From the NCBI GenBank assembly GCA_023389535.1, contig JAEWEH010000249.1, forward strand, positions 1-8,320: a stretch of 8,320 nucleotides of DNA, in the 5' to 3' direction. Both the position numbers and the translations under genes were made by a program. Each line of letters opens with the position of its first letter. Position 1 is the first letter of the stretch. Positions 1 through 6,155 of the stretch are shown here, piece by piece. The stretch comes from Pseudomonadota bacterium (GTDB taxonomy: Bacteria > Pseudomonadota > Gammaproteobacteria > Burkholderiales > Burkholderiaceae_B). The notes beneath the pieces are model-generated. The model made no database searches, was not told the DNA's origin, and worked only from the letters and a program-made list of their open reading frames with translations.

Positions 1-44
1 CACGCTTTCCAGGCGTGCGCCTTCAACCACTCGGCCACCTGTCC
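1..44 (-). tRNA. tRNA-Ser (anticodon GGA), 5' half, cut by window edge
   Basis: On the minus strand the sequence starts at 44 with acceptor strand GGACAGG, then TG, then a class II D-arm (GCC..GGC enclosing GAGTGGTTGAA). The anticodon arm follows: stem CACGC/GCGTG with loop CTGGAAA, giving anticodon GGA, which reads serine UCC/UCU codons. The window ends exactly at the 3' strand of the anticodon stem, so the long variable arm, T-arm and acceptor 3' strand are missing. The gene points the same way as ribE and begins 54 nt after its stop codon. The identity rests on the complete anticodon arm and the D-arm characteristic of tRNA-Ser. Confidence 0.93.
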
Positions 45-82
45 TATCTGTTCGGCTTTTCGACATCAAAGCGAAGTCCGCC

Positions 83-91
83 ATTCTATCA
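83..91 (-). promoter_or_regulatory. Candidate extended -10 promoter for tRNA-Ser
   Basis: Read on the minus strand, 91 to 83 is TGATAGAAT, that is TGn followed by TAGAAT, which matches an extended -10 element. A start site about 7 nt downstream would give a leader of roughly 30 nt before the tRNA at 44. I see no good -35 hexamer at 16-18 nt spacing, as is common with extended -10 promoters. It overlaps a 7-bp hairpin (90-96 with 101-107) whose loop lies over the ribE stop codon. The tRNA could instead be transcribed by read-through from the rib genes. Confidence 0.35.
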
Positions 92-98
92 GAAATTG

Positions 99-734
99 CT
101 ATTTCTGGCTTTCTGTGGCGGTGCGCACGCTGACCATACGCTCGACATAGCGGGCGATCATGTCGATTTCCAGATTGACCAGCGCGCCCGCGCTGAGGTG
201 CTTCAGGGTGGTGACCTGCACGGTATGGGGGATCAGGTTGATGCTGATCTCGCATCCGCTGGCGGTGTCGTGGACGCTGTTGACGGTCAGGCTGACCCCG
301 TTGACGGTGATGGAGCCTTTATAGGCCAGATAGCGGGACAGGGACTGGGGAATGGCGATGCGCAGTTCCCAGGATTCACCCACGGGCTCGAAGCGGCTGA
401 CCTCCCCCAGGCCATCCACGTGACCGGATACCAGATGGCCATCCAGGGAATCGCCCATGCGCAGGGCGTGCTCCAGGTTGACCTCGCCTTTTTCATCCAG
501 GCCGGCGGTGCGCTTCAGGCTTTCCCTTGATACATCCACGCTGAAGGTATCGGCCGTGCGCGCGACGACGGTCATGCACGCGCCCTGGATGGCGATGGAG
601 TCGCCCAGCTTGGTGGTGTCGCGTAAAAAGCCGGGGGCTTCGATGATCAGTCGCAGCCCGGCTTCCTGGTCCCCTTCGCTGTAGGAACTGACCTTGGTAA
701 TGGCGCCAACGGCGCTGACGATGCCTGTAAACAT
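99..734 (-). CDS. ribE: Riboflavin synthase, alpha subunit
   Basis: Riboflavin synthase dismutates two molecules of 6,7-dimethyl-8-ribityllumazine into riboflavin and 5-amino-6-ribitylaminouracil, the last step of riboflavin synthesis, in the cytoplasm. The 211-aa product has the family's two tandem lumazine-binding repeats. Repeat one starts with the diagnostic MFTGIV (residues 1-6) and carries the GACMTV motif around residues 51-56. Repeat two starts near GHLVSGHVDG (99-108) and carries VNGVSLTVN (about 158-166), with a late INLIPHT motif. The length is normal for the family, with a short non-conserved tail after the second repeat. The ATG is supported by MFTGIV and by AAAGGA 6 nt upstream. 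It lies 149 nt downstream of ribD on the same strand, so the two are probably co-transcribed. No FMN riboswitch is visible before it. The same gene is called ribC in some species. Confidence 0.96.
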   Translation of the reverse strand: MFTGIVSAVGAITKVSSYSEGDQEAGLRLIIEAPGFLRDTTKLGDSIAIQGACMTVVARTADTFSVDVSRESLKRTAGLDEKGEVNLEHALRMGDSLDGHLVSGHVDGLGEVSRFEPVGESWELRIAIPQSLSRYLAYKGSITVNGVSLTVNSVHDTASGCEISINLIPHTVQVTTLKHLSAGALVNLEIDMIARYVERMVSVRTATESQK

Positions 735-767
735 ATTCCTTCCTTTAATGCATATCCAAGAGCCCGA

Positions 768-876
768 CCGGCCCTTGCCGCCTGCTTGCTACCATGGCCG
801 ACTGGCTTGCAACATGGTAACCCGCCGGGCCGGCACACTACGAGACCGGTAGCGCTGCACCTTACGAGACCACCGG
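768..876 (-). promoter_or_regulatory. Dyad-rich non-coding stretch between ribD and ribE (possible mRNA structure)
   Basis: The 149-nt gap between ribD and ribE has no convincing gene but holds three inverted repeats. In the direction of transcription these are CCGGTGG (876-870) with CTACCGG (852-846, one G-U pair), an outer GGGCCGG-type pair (827-833 with 768-774), and nested inside it TACCATG/CATGGTA (790-796 with 813-819, 16-nt loop). A 9-bp direct repeat, tacgagacc, occurs at 839-847 and 863-871. The FMN riboswitch core (GGTGAAA..TCC and ACCGGCGGT) is not recognisable. The regulatory role is inferred only from the density of dyads. Confidence 0.3.
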
Positions 877-883
877 CGCCGCG

Positions 884-2011
884 CTAGATAGCGCGCAATA
901 AGGCTTCCCAGTGATCCGTATTGCGCGCCCTTAAACGCAGGTCCGGCGCCAGCGCCCGGGTTTCGATAAACGCGTAGCGCTGGGCCTGCGCGAGGGTTTC
1001 CAAGGGATCCATGCGCAACATGCCTATGCCTTCTCCCACCAGCATGGGCGCCATATAGACCAGCAGCTCATCGACGCAATGGGCCTGGAACAGCGCGCCG
1101 CTAAGCCTGGCGCCGGCCTCGACATGGACTTCATTGATGTCGTGTTCGGCCAGCCAGCGCATCATGTAGCGCAAGTCCACCCGGTCGCCGTCGGGTGGCA
1201 ATTGCACGACCTCCGCATTCTTGTCGGCCAAGCGCCGCGCTTTGTCGGGATAAGAACGGCAGGTAAAGACCCATGCCTTGGTGCCATCGAATATCCTGGC
1301 GGTTTCATCGACCTGGAAGCCGGTATCGACGATGGCCTTGATGGGCGCGCGGTCGGTTTGAACGTGCCGGACATTCATCTGCGGGTTATCGAAGCGCACC
1401 GTGCCCGATCCGGTCAATACGACGCAACTGCGGGCGCGCCAATGGTGTCCATCGGCCCGGGCCGCCGGCCCGGTAATCCATTGCGACTGGCCGTTGGGCA
1501 GGGCGATGCGGCCGTCCAGGGTTGCGGCAAGCTTCAGCCAGACCCAGGGTGTCTTGCGTGTCATACGTGAGACAAAACCCGGATTCAGCGCCAACGCCTC
1601 TTCTGCGCAAACCCCCATGTCGACGCCGATGCCGGCGGCGCGCAGTTTGTCGGCTCCGCGGCCGGCCACGAGCGGGTTGGGATCGCCCATGGCGATCACC
1701 ACACGCGCCGGCCTGGCCGCAATCAGGGCGTCCACGCAAGGCGGCGTGCGGCCATAATGGCTGCAAGGCTCAAGCGTGACATAAATGGTGGCGCCGGCGA
1801 CATCGCAGGACCGCTCGGCCGCCTGGCGCAAGGCCATGACTTCAGCGTGGGGGCCGCCCGCCTTTTGTGTGGCGCCGGAAGCCAGCAATTGCCCGTCGCG
1901 GACTATCAGGCAGGCTACCCGGGGATTGGGCGCGGTGACATACATGACGCTTTCAGCCAGTGACAGCGCCTGGCGCATCCAGGCTTCGTCGGCAGCGCGA
2001 GGGTCGTCCAT
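884..2011 (-). CDS. ribD: Bifunctional riboflavin biosynthesis protein RibD (deaminase/reductase)
   Basis: RibD carries out two consecutive early steps of riboflavin synthesis: deamination of the 2,5-diamino-6-(ribosylamino)pyrimidinone 5'-phosphate, then NADPH-dependent reduction of its ribosyl chain. The N-terminal cytidine-deaminase-like domain (about 1-145) has HAE at 55-57, where E57 is the expected catalytic residue, and the zinc motif PCSHYGRTPPC with C83 and C92. The C-terminal domain (about 150-375) is a dihydrofolate-reductase-like RibD_C domain, with KLAATLDGRIA, QWITG, GSGTV..DNP and VDELLVYMAP. The total of 375 aa is usual for the fused enzyme. Residue 33 in PNPRVAC is Ala where Gly is typical, probably harmless. 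The start is ATG at 2011, overlapping the nrdR stop by one base (TGATG). A GTG at 2014, one codon earlier, is the alternative. The overlap suggests translation coupled to nrdR. The stop lies inside a 16-nt near-perfect palindrome (880-895). Confidence 0.96.
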   Translation of the reverse strand: MDDPRAADEAWMRQALSLAESVMYVTAPNPRVACLIVRDGQLLASGATQKAGGPHAEVMALRQAAERSCDVAGATIYVTLEPCSHYGRTPPCVDALIAARPARVVIAMGDPNPLVAGRGADKLRAAGIGVDMGVCAEEALALNPGFVSRMTRKTPWVWLKLAATLDGRIALPNGQSQWITGPAARADGHHWRARSCVVLTGSGTVRFDNPQMNVRHVQTDRAPIKAIVDTGFQVDETARIFDGTKAWVFTCRSYPDKARRLADKNAEVVQLPPDGDRVDLRYMMRWLAEHDINEVHVEAGARLSGALFQAHCVDELLVYMAPMLVGEGIGMLRMDPLETLAQAQRYAFIETRALAPDLRLRARNTDHWEALLRAI

Positions 2012-2472
2012 CACGATTTGCCGGCCACCTGGATCTCGTCTATGGCCTTGACGAATTCCTCGATGCCTTCAAAGCTTTTATAGACAGATGCAAAGCGGAC
2101 GTAAGCCACCTGATCCAGCTTCTTGAGTTCGGCCATGACCAATTCGCCCACGTAGCCTGAGTCTACTTCGCGCAAACCGCTGGTCAGCAAGGTTTCTTCA
2201 ATGCGCGCCACGGCAGCATCGACATCTTCGGTGCTGACTGGGCGCTTGCGCAAGGCCAGATTAAGGCTGCCCCGCAATTTGGAAGAGTCGAACTCGGCCC
2301 GCGTGCCGTTGCGTTTGACCACCGCAGGCATGTCCAGTTCGGCGCGCTCGTATGTCGTGAAGCGGCGCTCGCAAGCCTGGCAGCGCCGCCGCCGCCGTAT
2401 GGCATCGCCTTCTTCGGACACTCGGGAATCGATGACCTGGGTGTCCGGATTATTGCAGAACGGGCATTTCAT
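2011..2472 (-). CDS. nrdR: Transcriptional repressor NrdR
   Basis: NrdR is a nucleotide-sensing repressor of ribonucleotide reductase genes that binds NrdR boxes in their promoters. The 153-aa product matches the family length. It begins with the zinc ribbon MKCPFC, with C3, C6, C31 and C34 as the four ligands, separated by the conserved D-S-R and a run of arginines (26-30) that belongs to the DNA-binding face. An ATP-cone domain follows (about residues 49-139, starting [16 protein letters not shown]), which binds ATP/dATP. The ATG at 2472 has AGGGG 9 nt upstream. It sits 45 nt after glyA and overlaps ribD, a neighbourhood commonly seen for nrdR in proteobacteria. No ribonucleotide reductase gene or NrdR box was recognised in this window, so its targets lie elsewhere. 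Confidence 0.96.
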   Translation of the reverse strand: MKCPFCNNPDTQVIDSRVSEEGDAIRRRRRCQACERRFTTYERAELDMPAVVKRNGTRAEFDSSKLRGSLNLALRKRPVSTEDVDAAVARIEETLLTSGLREVDSGYVGELVMAELKKLDQVAYVRFASVYKSFEGIEEFVKAIDEIQVAGKS

Positions 2473-2493
2473 GGTGGTCGGCCCCTGGCATGC

Positions 2494-2515
2494 GGGCGGC
2501 GCGGGGCCGCCCCGC
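2494..2515 (-). promoter_or_regulatory. Two overlapping GC-rich hairpins between glyA and nrdR
   Basis: Immediately after the glyA stop the transcript can form either a 7-bp palindromic stem (2501-2507 with 2509-2515, only one base between the arms, so about 6 bp with a 3-nt loop in practice) or a 7-bp stem with a 5-nt loop (2494-2500 with 2506-2512). They share bases, so they exclude each other. There is no T-tract after them, so this is not a standard intrinsic terminator. It could stabilise the glyA 3' end or modulate entry into nrdR, whose ribosome-binding site (2482-2486) is just downstream. That role is inference. Confidence 0.4.
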
Positions 2516-2517
2516 TA

Positions 2518-3762
2518 TTAGCGGTAAACCGGCAGGCGCGCCGTCAGCTCGTTGACCCGGGCGCGCACATCGGCGATGGCCGCTTCGTTGCGCGGATTGT
2601 CCAGAACGTCTGCGATCAGGTTGCCCGTCAGTTCGGCCTCGGCTTCCTTGAAGCCGCGCGTGGTCATGGCGGGTGTGCCCAGGCGGATGCCGCTGGTCAC
2701 GAAAGGCTTTTCCGGATCGTTCGGGATGGCGTTCTTGTTGACGGTGATGTGCGCCTGTCCCAGCACGGCTTCGGCTTCCTTGCCGGTAATGCCCTTGGCA
2801 CGCAAGTCCACCAGCATCAGGTGGCTTTCGGTGCGCCCCGACACGATGCGCAGCCCGCGCTGGACCAGTGTACGCGCGAGCACGTCGGCGTTCTTCACCA
2901 CCTGGGCGGCGTATTCCTTGAATTCCGGAGCCAGTGCTTCCTTGAAGGCCACGGCCTTGCCGGCGATGACATGCATCAGCGGGCCGCCTTGTATGCCGGG
3001 GAAAATGGCGGAATTCACCGCCTTTTCGAATTCGGCTTTCATCATGATGACGCCGCCACGGGGACCACGCAGGGATTTGTGCGTGGTCGAGGTGACAAAG
3101 TCAGCGTGAGGCACGGGGTTGGGGTAGACGCCGCCGGCCACCAGACCGGCATAGTGGGCGATATCCACCATGAATAACGCGCCGTTATCGTGCGCGATAC
3201 GCGCCATGCGCTCGAAATCTATGCGCAGTGAATAGGCCGAAGCGCCGCCCACGATGAGCTTGGGTTTATGTTCCTTGGCCAGCTTTTCCAGTTGCTGATA
3301 GTCGAGCTCTTCGTTGGCATCCAGGCCATAAGACAGGAAGTTGTACAGCTTGCCCGATGCATTGACGGGCGAGCCATGCGTCAGGTGGCCGCCTTCGGCC
3401 AGGCTCATGCCCAGGACCGTATCGCCCGGCTTGAGCACGGCCATGTAAACGCCTTGGTTGGCCTGCGAGCCGGAATTCGGCTGCACGTTGGCGGCATCCG
3501 CGCCGAAGATTTCCTTCAGGCGATCAATGGCCAGCTGTTCGACTACATCCACATACTCGCAGCCGCCGTAGTAACGCTTGCCGGGATAGCCTTCGGCATA
3601 CTTGTTGGTCAGCTGCGTACCTTGCGCCTGCATGACGGCAGGGCTGGTGTAGTTTTCGGAAGCGATCAATTCAATATGCTGTTCCTGGCGCTCGTTCTCT
3701 TTCTGAATGGCGGCCCAGAGGTCGGCATCGACTTGATCTAATGTGCGGGAGCGGTCAAACAT
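2518..3762 (-). CDS. glyA: Serine hydroxymethyltransferase
   Basis: This PLP enzyme interconverts serine plus tetrahydrofolate with glycine plus 5,10-methylene-tetrahydrofolate, the main entry of one-carbon units in the cytoplasm. The 414-aa product is close to the usual 415-420 aa. Visible landmarks are [13 protein letters not shown] (31-43), the [14 protein letters not shown] loop (54-67), PNSGSQAN (95-102), D200 and H203 in the cofactor pocket, and the Schiff-base lysine K229 in [13 protein letters not shown]. The spacing matches the E. coli enzyme numbering at D200, H203 and K229. The ATG at 3762 has AGGA 6 nt upstream. The gene ends with two in-frame stops in tandem, TAA then TAG (2520-2515). 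It is the first gene of the glyA-nrdR-ribD-ribE group. A candidate -10 lies upstream at 3811-3816. Confidence 0.98.
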   Translation of the reverse strand: MFDRSRTLDQVDADLWAAIQKENERQEQHIELIASENYTSPAVMQAQGTQLTNKYAEGYPGKRYYGGCEYVDVVEQLAIDRLKEIFGADAANVQPNSGSQANQGVYMAVLKPGDTVLGMSLAEGGHLTHGSPVNASGKLYNFLSYGLDANEELDYQQLEKLAKEHKPKLIVGGASAYSLRIDFERMARIAHDNGALFMVDIAHYAGLVAGGVYPNPVPHADFVTSTTHKSLRGPRGGVIMMKAEFEKAVNSAIFPGIQGGPLMHVIAGKAVAFKEALAPEFKEYAAQVVKNADVLARTLVQRGLRIVSGRTESHLMLVDLRAKGITGKEAEAVLGQAHITVNKNAIPNDPEKPFVTSGIRLGTPAMTTRGFKEAEAELTGNLIADVLDNPRNEAAIADVRARVNELTARLPVYR

Positions 3763-3810
3763 GGAATGTCCTGGAAGATGGTTGGAGCAAGGAAAGGAAT
3801 AAAGAGATCC

Positions 3811-3816
3811 ATTTTA
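3811..3816 (-). promoter_or_regulatory. Candidate -10 element of the glyA promoter
   Basis: Minus strand 3816 to 3811 reads TAAAAT, a 5/6 match to TATAAT in the context GGGCTAAAATGG, 48 nt upstream of the glyA ATG. No -35 hexamer stands at 16-18 nt: TTGCCG is too close (11 nt) and TTGGCC too far (22 nt). An activator may therefore be needed, or the call may be wrong. The rest of the 249-nt region between glyA and the YbhB-family gene holds only the hairpin at 3959-3980. I found no gene there on either strand. Confidence 0.35.
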
Positions 3817-3958
3817 GCCCGAATGCCCGGCAACACGCGGCCAAGTTCGTCCATAAGCCCCCGCCACCCCTGTTTTACCGGCGCCTACGCCTGAGGATAC
3901 AGGATTTGCTCATGTCGACTTGAGCGCTGTTCATGCAAAGCGCGCCGCCAAAGTGATG

Positions 3959-3980
3959 CCGCGCCCTCGAAGGGGCGCGG
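3959..3980 (-). terminator. Probable terminator hairpin after the tyrS/YbhB-family transcript
   Basis: Perfect 8-bp GC stem CCGCGCCC/GGGCGCGG (3959-3966 with 3973-3980) around a 6-nt loop, about 30 nt beyond the stop of the YbhB-family gene. In the minus-strand RNA the loop is CUUCGA, close to a stable UUCG tetraloop but with a C-A closing pair. Only a short U-containing stretch (CACTTTGG) follows, so it is either a weak intrinsic terminator or a 3'-end protecting hairpin. Its position just before the glyA promoter region supports a transcript boundary. Confidence 0.55.
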
Positions 3981-4011
3981 CCAAGGATTCAGGTACGCGG
4001 TCGGGATAGGT

Positions 4012-4659
4012 TCAGGCGCCGAGGTTTTGTTCCGCTGCCACGCGGGGGTTGAGCGTATAGACGGCGGTAATCGAGGCCTGGCCGAGAATGTGGCCTTGCA
4101 TGGCCTTGATGACGTCGCTGCCGGTAAAGCGCCCTTCGAAGGGCAATTCGGCGATGTCCAGTGCATACACAGTGAATATATAGCGATGCGGAATGGAATC
4201 GTTCCATGGCGGGCAGGCGCCATCGTAGCCGAAGTAGTCGCCGCTCATGTCGCGGTCGGCCGCGAACCATGTGGTGTAGTCATTGACCCCCTGACGGGTG
4301 CCGTCCAGTGCCAGCGGACCCGCCTTGCCGCGCGGCGTGATGCCGTCGGAATAGGCGCCCTCGGCGATTTCGGTCGTGGACACCGGGATGTCGATGAGCG
4401 CCCAGTGAAAAAAGTCCACCCGCGGCAATGAACTGGGAATCTCGCGGCCTTCCTGGTTGACGTCGTCGGGCTTGCTGGGCACGTCCGGATCGTGGCAGAC
4501 CACCACGAAGGACTGGGTAGCGGCGGGAAAGTCCGACCATGCCAGGTGGGGGTTGGCATTGCCTGCAAGCGTCACATGATTCTGCCCGTCCATCTTGCAG
4601 AAGGCATTGCGTTCCGGCAAAACTGCCTGGTCTTCAAAAGATGTACTGATCAGCTTCAT
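4012..4659 (-). CDS. YbhB/YbcL family (PEBP, Raf kinase inhibitor-like) protein
   Basis: This is a phosphatidylethanolamine-binding-protein fold related to E. coli YbhB/YbcL. Bacterial members have a conserved anion/ligand pocket but mostly no proven physiological role, so I name only the family. Pocket motifs seen are CHDPDVP (55-61), FFHWALIDIP (83-92), the loop YDGACPPWND (145-154) and HRYIFTVYALD (158-168). At 215 aa it is longer than the 158-183 aa of the E. coli proteins. The extra length sits mainly between DPDVP and FFHW, in the region 93-145 and in a short tail after residue 205. The loop has GACPP where GPCPP is usual. There is no signal peptide, so it is probably cytoplasmic. The gene lies 44 nt after tyrS and is probably co-transcribed with it. 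Two ATGs stand in tandem (4662 and 4659), and 4659 fits the ribosome-binding site better. Confidence 0.9.
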   Translation of the reverse strand: MKLISTSFEDQAVLPERNAFCKMDGQNHVTLAGNANPHLAWSDFPAATQSFVVVCHDPDVPSKPDDVNQEGREIPSSLPRVDFFHWALIDIPVSTTEIAEGAYSDGITPRGKAGPLALDGTRQGVNDYTTWFAADRDMSGDYFGYDGACPPWNDSIPHRYIFTVYALDIAELPFEGRFTGSDVIKAMQGHILGQASITAVYTLNPRVAAEQNLGA

Positions 4660-4665
4660 CATGGA

Positions 4666-4670
4666 CTCCT
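4666..4670 (-). promoter_or_regulatory. Ribosome-binding site deciding the YbhB-family start
   Basis: AGGAG (minus strand 4670 to 4666) stands 6 nt before the ATG at 4659 but only 3 nt before the ATG at 4662. The normal spacing range therefore favours 4659, giving a protein that begins MKLIS. In-frame extension upstream would need a TTG at 4707 overlapping the tyrS stop, with no ribosome-binding site, and would add 16 residues that lie outside the PEBP fold. Confidence 0.7.
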
Positions 4671-4703
4671 GGTTCTTGGAATGCCGGCCGCCAAGCGTGC
4701 CGG

Positions 4704-5930
4704 TCAAATTAAGGTGACACGGGCAAATTTGCGTTTGCCCACCTGTACTACGTAAGTGCCAGCCGCCAGCTGCAGGGATTTGTCTTCGATGCGATCACCG
4801 TTTACCCGCACGCCGCCCTGCTCCACGTTGCGCTGCGCCTCGGCGCCTGAAGCCACCAGCCCGGATTCGCGCAATACTTTGAGTATGCCCAGCGGCGCAG
4901 CGCCCAGTTGGACCTCGGGCATGTCTTCGGGAATGGCGCCGTCGCGAAAGCGGGCTTCGAAGTTCGCCAGCGCGTCCACTGCGGCTTGTTGCGTATGAAA
5001 GCGGGCAACGATTTCCTGTGCGAGCGCCACTTTAGTATCGCGCGGATTCATGCCGTCCGCGACCTGTTTTTGTAACTGGAGGATATCGTCCATGGAGCGG
5101 AAAGACAAGAGCTCGAAGTACTTCCACATCAGGGTGTCCGAGATGGACATCAGCTTGCCGAACATGGACTCCGGCGATTCCGTGATCCCTATGTAGTTGC
5201 CTTTGGACTTGGACATTTTGTCCACGCCGTCGGTGCCTTCCAGCAGCGGCATGGTCAGGATGCATTGCGGTTCCTGCCCATATTCCTTCTGCAGTTCGCG
5301 GCCGACCAGCAAATTGAATTTCTGGTCCGTTCCGCCCAGTTCCAGATCCGACTTCAGCGCCACCGAGTCGTAACCCTGCATCAGGGGATACAGGAATTCA
5401 TGGACGGATATCGGGATGCCGCCCTTGAAGCGGCGCGTGAAGTCTTCCCGTTCCATCATGCGCGCCACCGTGTAGCGCGACGCCAGCTTGATCATGCCGC
5501 GTGCGCCCAGCGGATCGCACCATTCCGAGTTATAGCGGATTTCGGTTTTGGACGGGTCCAGCACCAGGCTGGCCTGTGCATAGTAGGTTTTGGCGTTGAC
5601 GTGAATCTGCTCGGGCGTGAGCGGCGGCCGGGTCGCGTTGCGGCCGCTGGGGTCACCTATCATTGAGGTGAAGTCGCCGATCAGGAAAATGACCGTGTGG
5701 CCCAAGTCCTGCAATTGCCGCATCTTGTTCAACACCACGGTGTGTCCGAGATGGATGTCGGGCGCCGTCGGGTCCAGCCCCAGTTTCACCCGCAGCGGCT
5801 TGCCGCTGGCCTGGCTGCGCGCCAGCTTGCCGGCAAACTCGGATTCGACCAGCAATTCATCGCAGCCGCGCTTGACGATGCGCAGCGCTTCTTCGATTTC
5901 GGGCGTGATTGGGGCTTCGGTGGACGGCAT
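4704..5930 (-). CDS. tyrS: Tyrosyl-tRNA synthetase
   Basis: This class I aminoacyl-tRNA synthetase charges tRNA-Tyr with tyrosine in the cytoplasm. The 408-aa product has the HIGH-type signature HLGH at 60-63, preceded by [12 protein letters not shown], the [13 protein letters not shown] segment (85-97), [10 protein letters not shown] (197-206) and the KMSKS loop at 238-242. The C-terminal 65 or so residues form an S4 RNA-binding domain ([29 protein letters not shown]). The KMSKS sequence and roughly 410-aa length fit the TyrRZ-like subgroup rather than the E. coli K-12 TyrS type with KFGKT. No good Shine-Dalgarno is seen before the ATG at 5930, but no other start codon occurs in frame before the upstream stop. 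It is transcribed divergently from the M23 peptidase gene and is followed by the YbhB-family gene. Confidence 0.98.
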   Translation of the reverse strand: MPSTEAPITPEIEEALRIVKRGCDELLVESEFAGKLARSQASGKPLRVKLGLDPTAPDIHLGHTVVLNKMRQLQDLGHTVIFLIGDFTSMIGDPSGRNATRPPLTPEQIHVNAKTYYAQASLVLDPSKTEIRYNSEWCDPLGARGMIKLASRYTVARMMEREDFTRRFKGGIPISVHEFLYPLMQGYDSVALKSDLELGGTDQKFNLLVGRELQKEYGQEPQCILTMPLLEGTDGVDKMSKSKGNYIGITESPESMFGKLMSISDTLMWKYFELLSFRSMDDILQLQKQVADGMNPRDTKVALAQEIVARFHTQQAAVDALANFEARFRDGAIPEDMPEVQLGAAPLGILKVLRESGLVASGAEAQRNVEQGGVRVNGDRIEDKSLQLAAGTYVVQVGKRKFARVTLI

Positions 5931-5957
5931 ATAAAGCGCTTTTACAAGGAAATATAC

Positions 5958-6052
5958 AAAAAAAGGCTCGAAAAATCGGGCTTAATACGCTAGCATAGCG
6001 TGCTAACGCGGACCCTGCACGGCAAACTCGCCCGCACGGGGTTTACGCAGGG
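5958..6052. promoter_or_regulatory. Divergent tyrS / M23 peptidase regulatory region with dyads
   Basis: The 225 nt between tyrS (5930) and the M23 gene (6156) hold no gene. From left to right they show an A7 run (5958-5964, read as T7 on the tyrS strand), then an inverted repeat 5964-5971 with 5976-5983. Overlapping palindromes cgcta/tagcg (5988-5992 with 5996-6000) and tagca/tgcta (5991-5995 with 6001-6005) follow, and then a wider dyad ccctgc/gcaggg (6013-6018 with 6047-6052) with inner aaac/gttt. Possible tyrS -10 hexamers (TATATT, TATTAA) lie here without clear -35 partners. The regulatory function is inferred. Confidence 0.35.
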
Positions 6053-6080
6053 CAACATCTTATCAGAGCGCCACGCATCA

Positions 6081-6086
6081 TAAAAT
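6081..6086 (+). promoter_or_regulatory. Candidate -10 element for the M23 peptidase-anmK transcript
   Basis: TAAAAT in the context CATCATAAAATGG, 70 nt before the ATG at 6156. The context closely resembles the glyA candidate (GGGCTAAAATGG). The nearest -35-like sequence is TTATCA at 6060-6065, a 15-nt spacing that is short. The pairing is weak, so only the -10 is proposed. Confidence 0.35.
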
Positions 6087-6155
6087 GGCGCCGCTTGCGG
6101 CAGCTATGGCCGCCCCTTTTCCACCCGGCAGCGCAATTATTAGGTTTTGTTTTTT

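Noticed and set aside
1..44. Possible integration site of a mobile element at the tRNA-Ser
   Set aside because: tRNA genes are common attachment sites, but only the 5' half is visible, the side inside the window is ordinary ribE, and no integrase or repeat of the tRNA end is present.
90..107. Hairpin cagaaat/atttctg at the ribE stop as intrinsic terminator
   Set aside because: The stem is AT-rich, 7 bp, includes the stop codon in its loop and has no T-tract after it in the ribE direction, so I do not call it a terminator.
15..530. A 171-aa plus-strand open frame
   Set aside because: It runs antisense to ribE and into the tRNA-Ser, with no recognisable motif. It is a shadow of the real genes.
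735..883. FMN riboswitch before ribE
   Set aside because: CCGGTGG and ACCGG strings recall the RFN element, but the conserved core (GGTGAAA..TCC, ACCGGCGGT, and the later GA-rich blocks) is missing and the gap is too short for the complete fold.
1079..1570. A 163-aa plus-strand open frame opposite ribD
   Set aside because: Antisense to the conserved RibD reductase domain. No ribosome-binding site or domain supports it.
3268..3741. A 157-aa plus-strand open frame opposite glyA
   Set aside because: Antisense to the most conserved part of GlyA. The hydrophobic look comes from complementing glyA codons.
3885..4270. Minus-strand open frames overlapping the 3' end of the YbhB-family gene
   Set aside because: They are alternate frames of a gene whose PEBP motifs are intact, and part of one runs through the terminator hairpin.
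4684..4703. Inverted repeat ccggc/gccgg between tyrS and the YbhB-family gene
   Set aside because: Only 5 bp with a 10-nt loop and no T-tract, which is within chance for GC-rich DNA.
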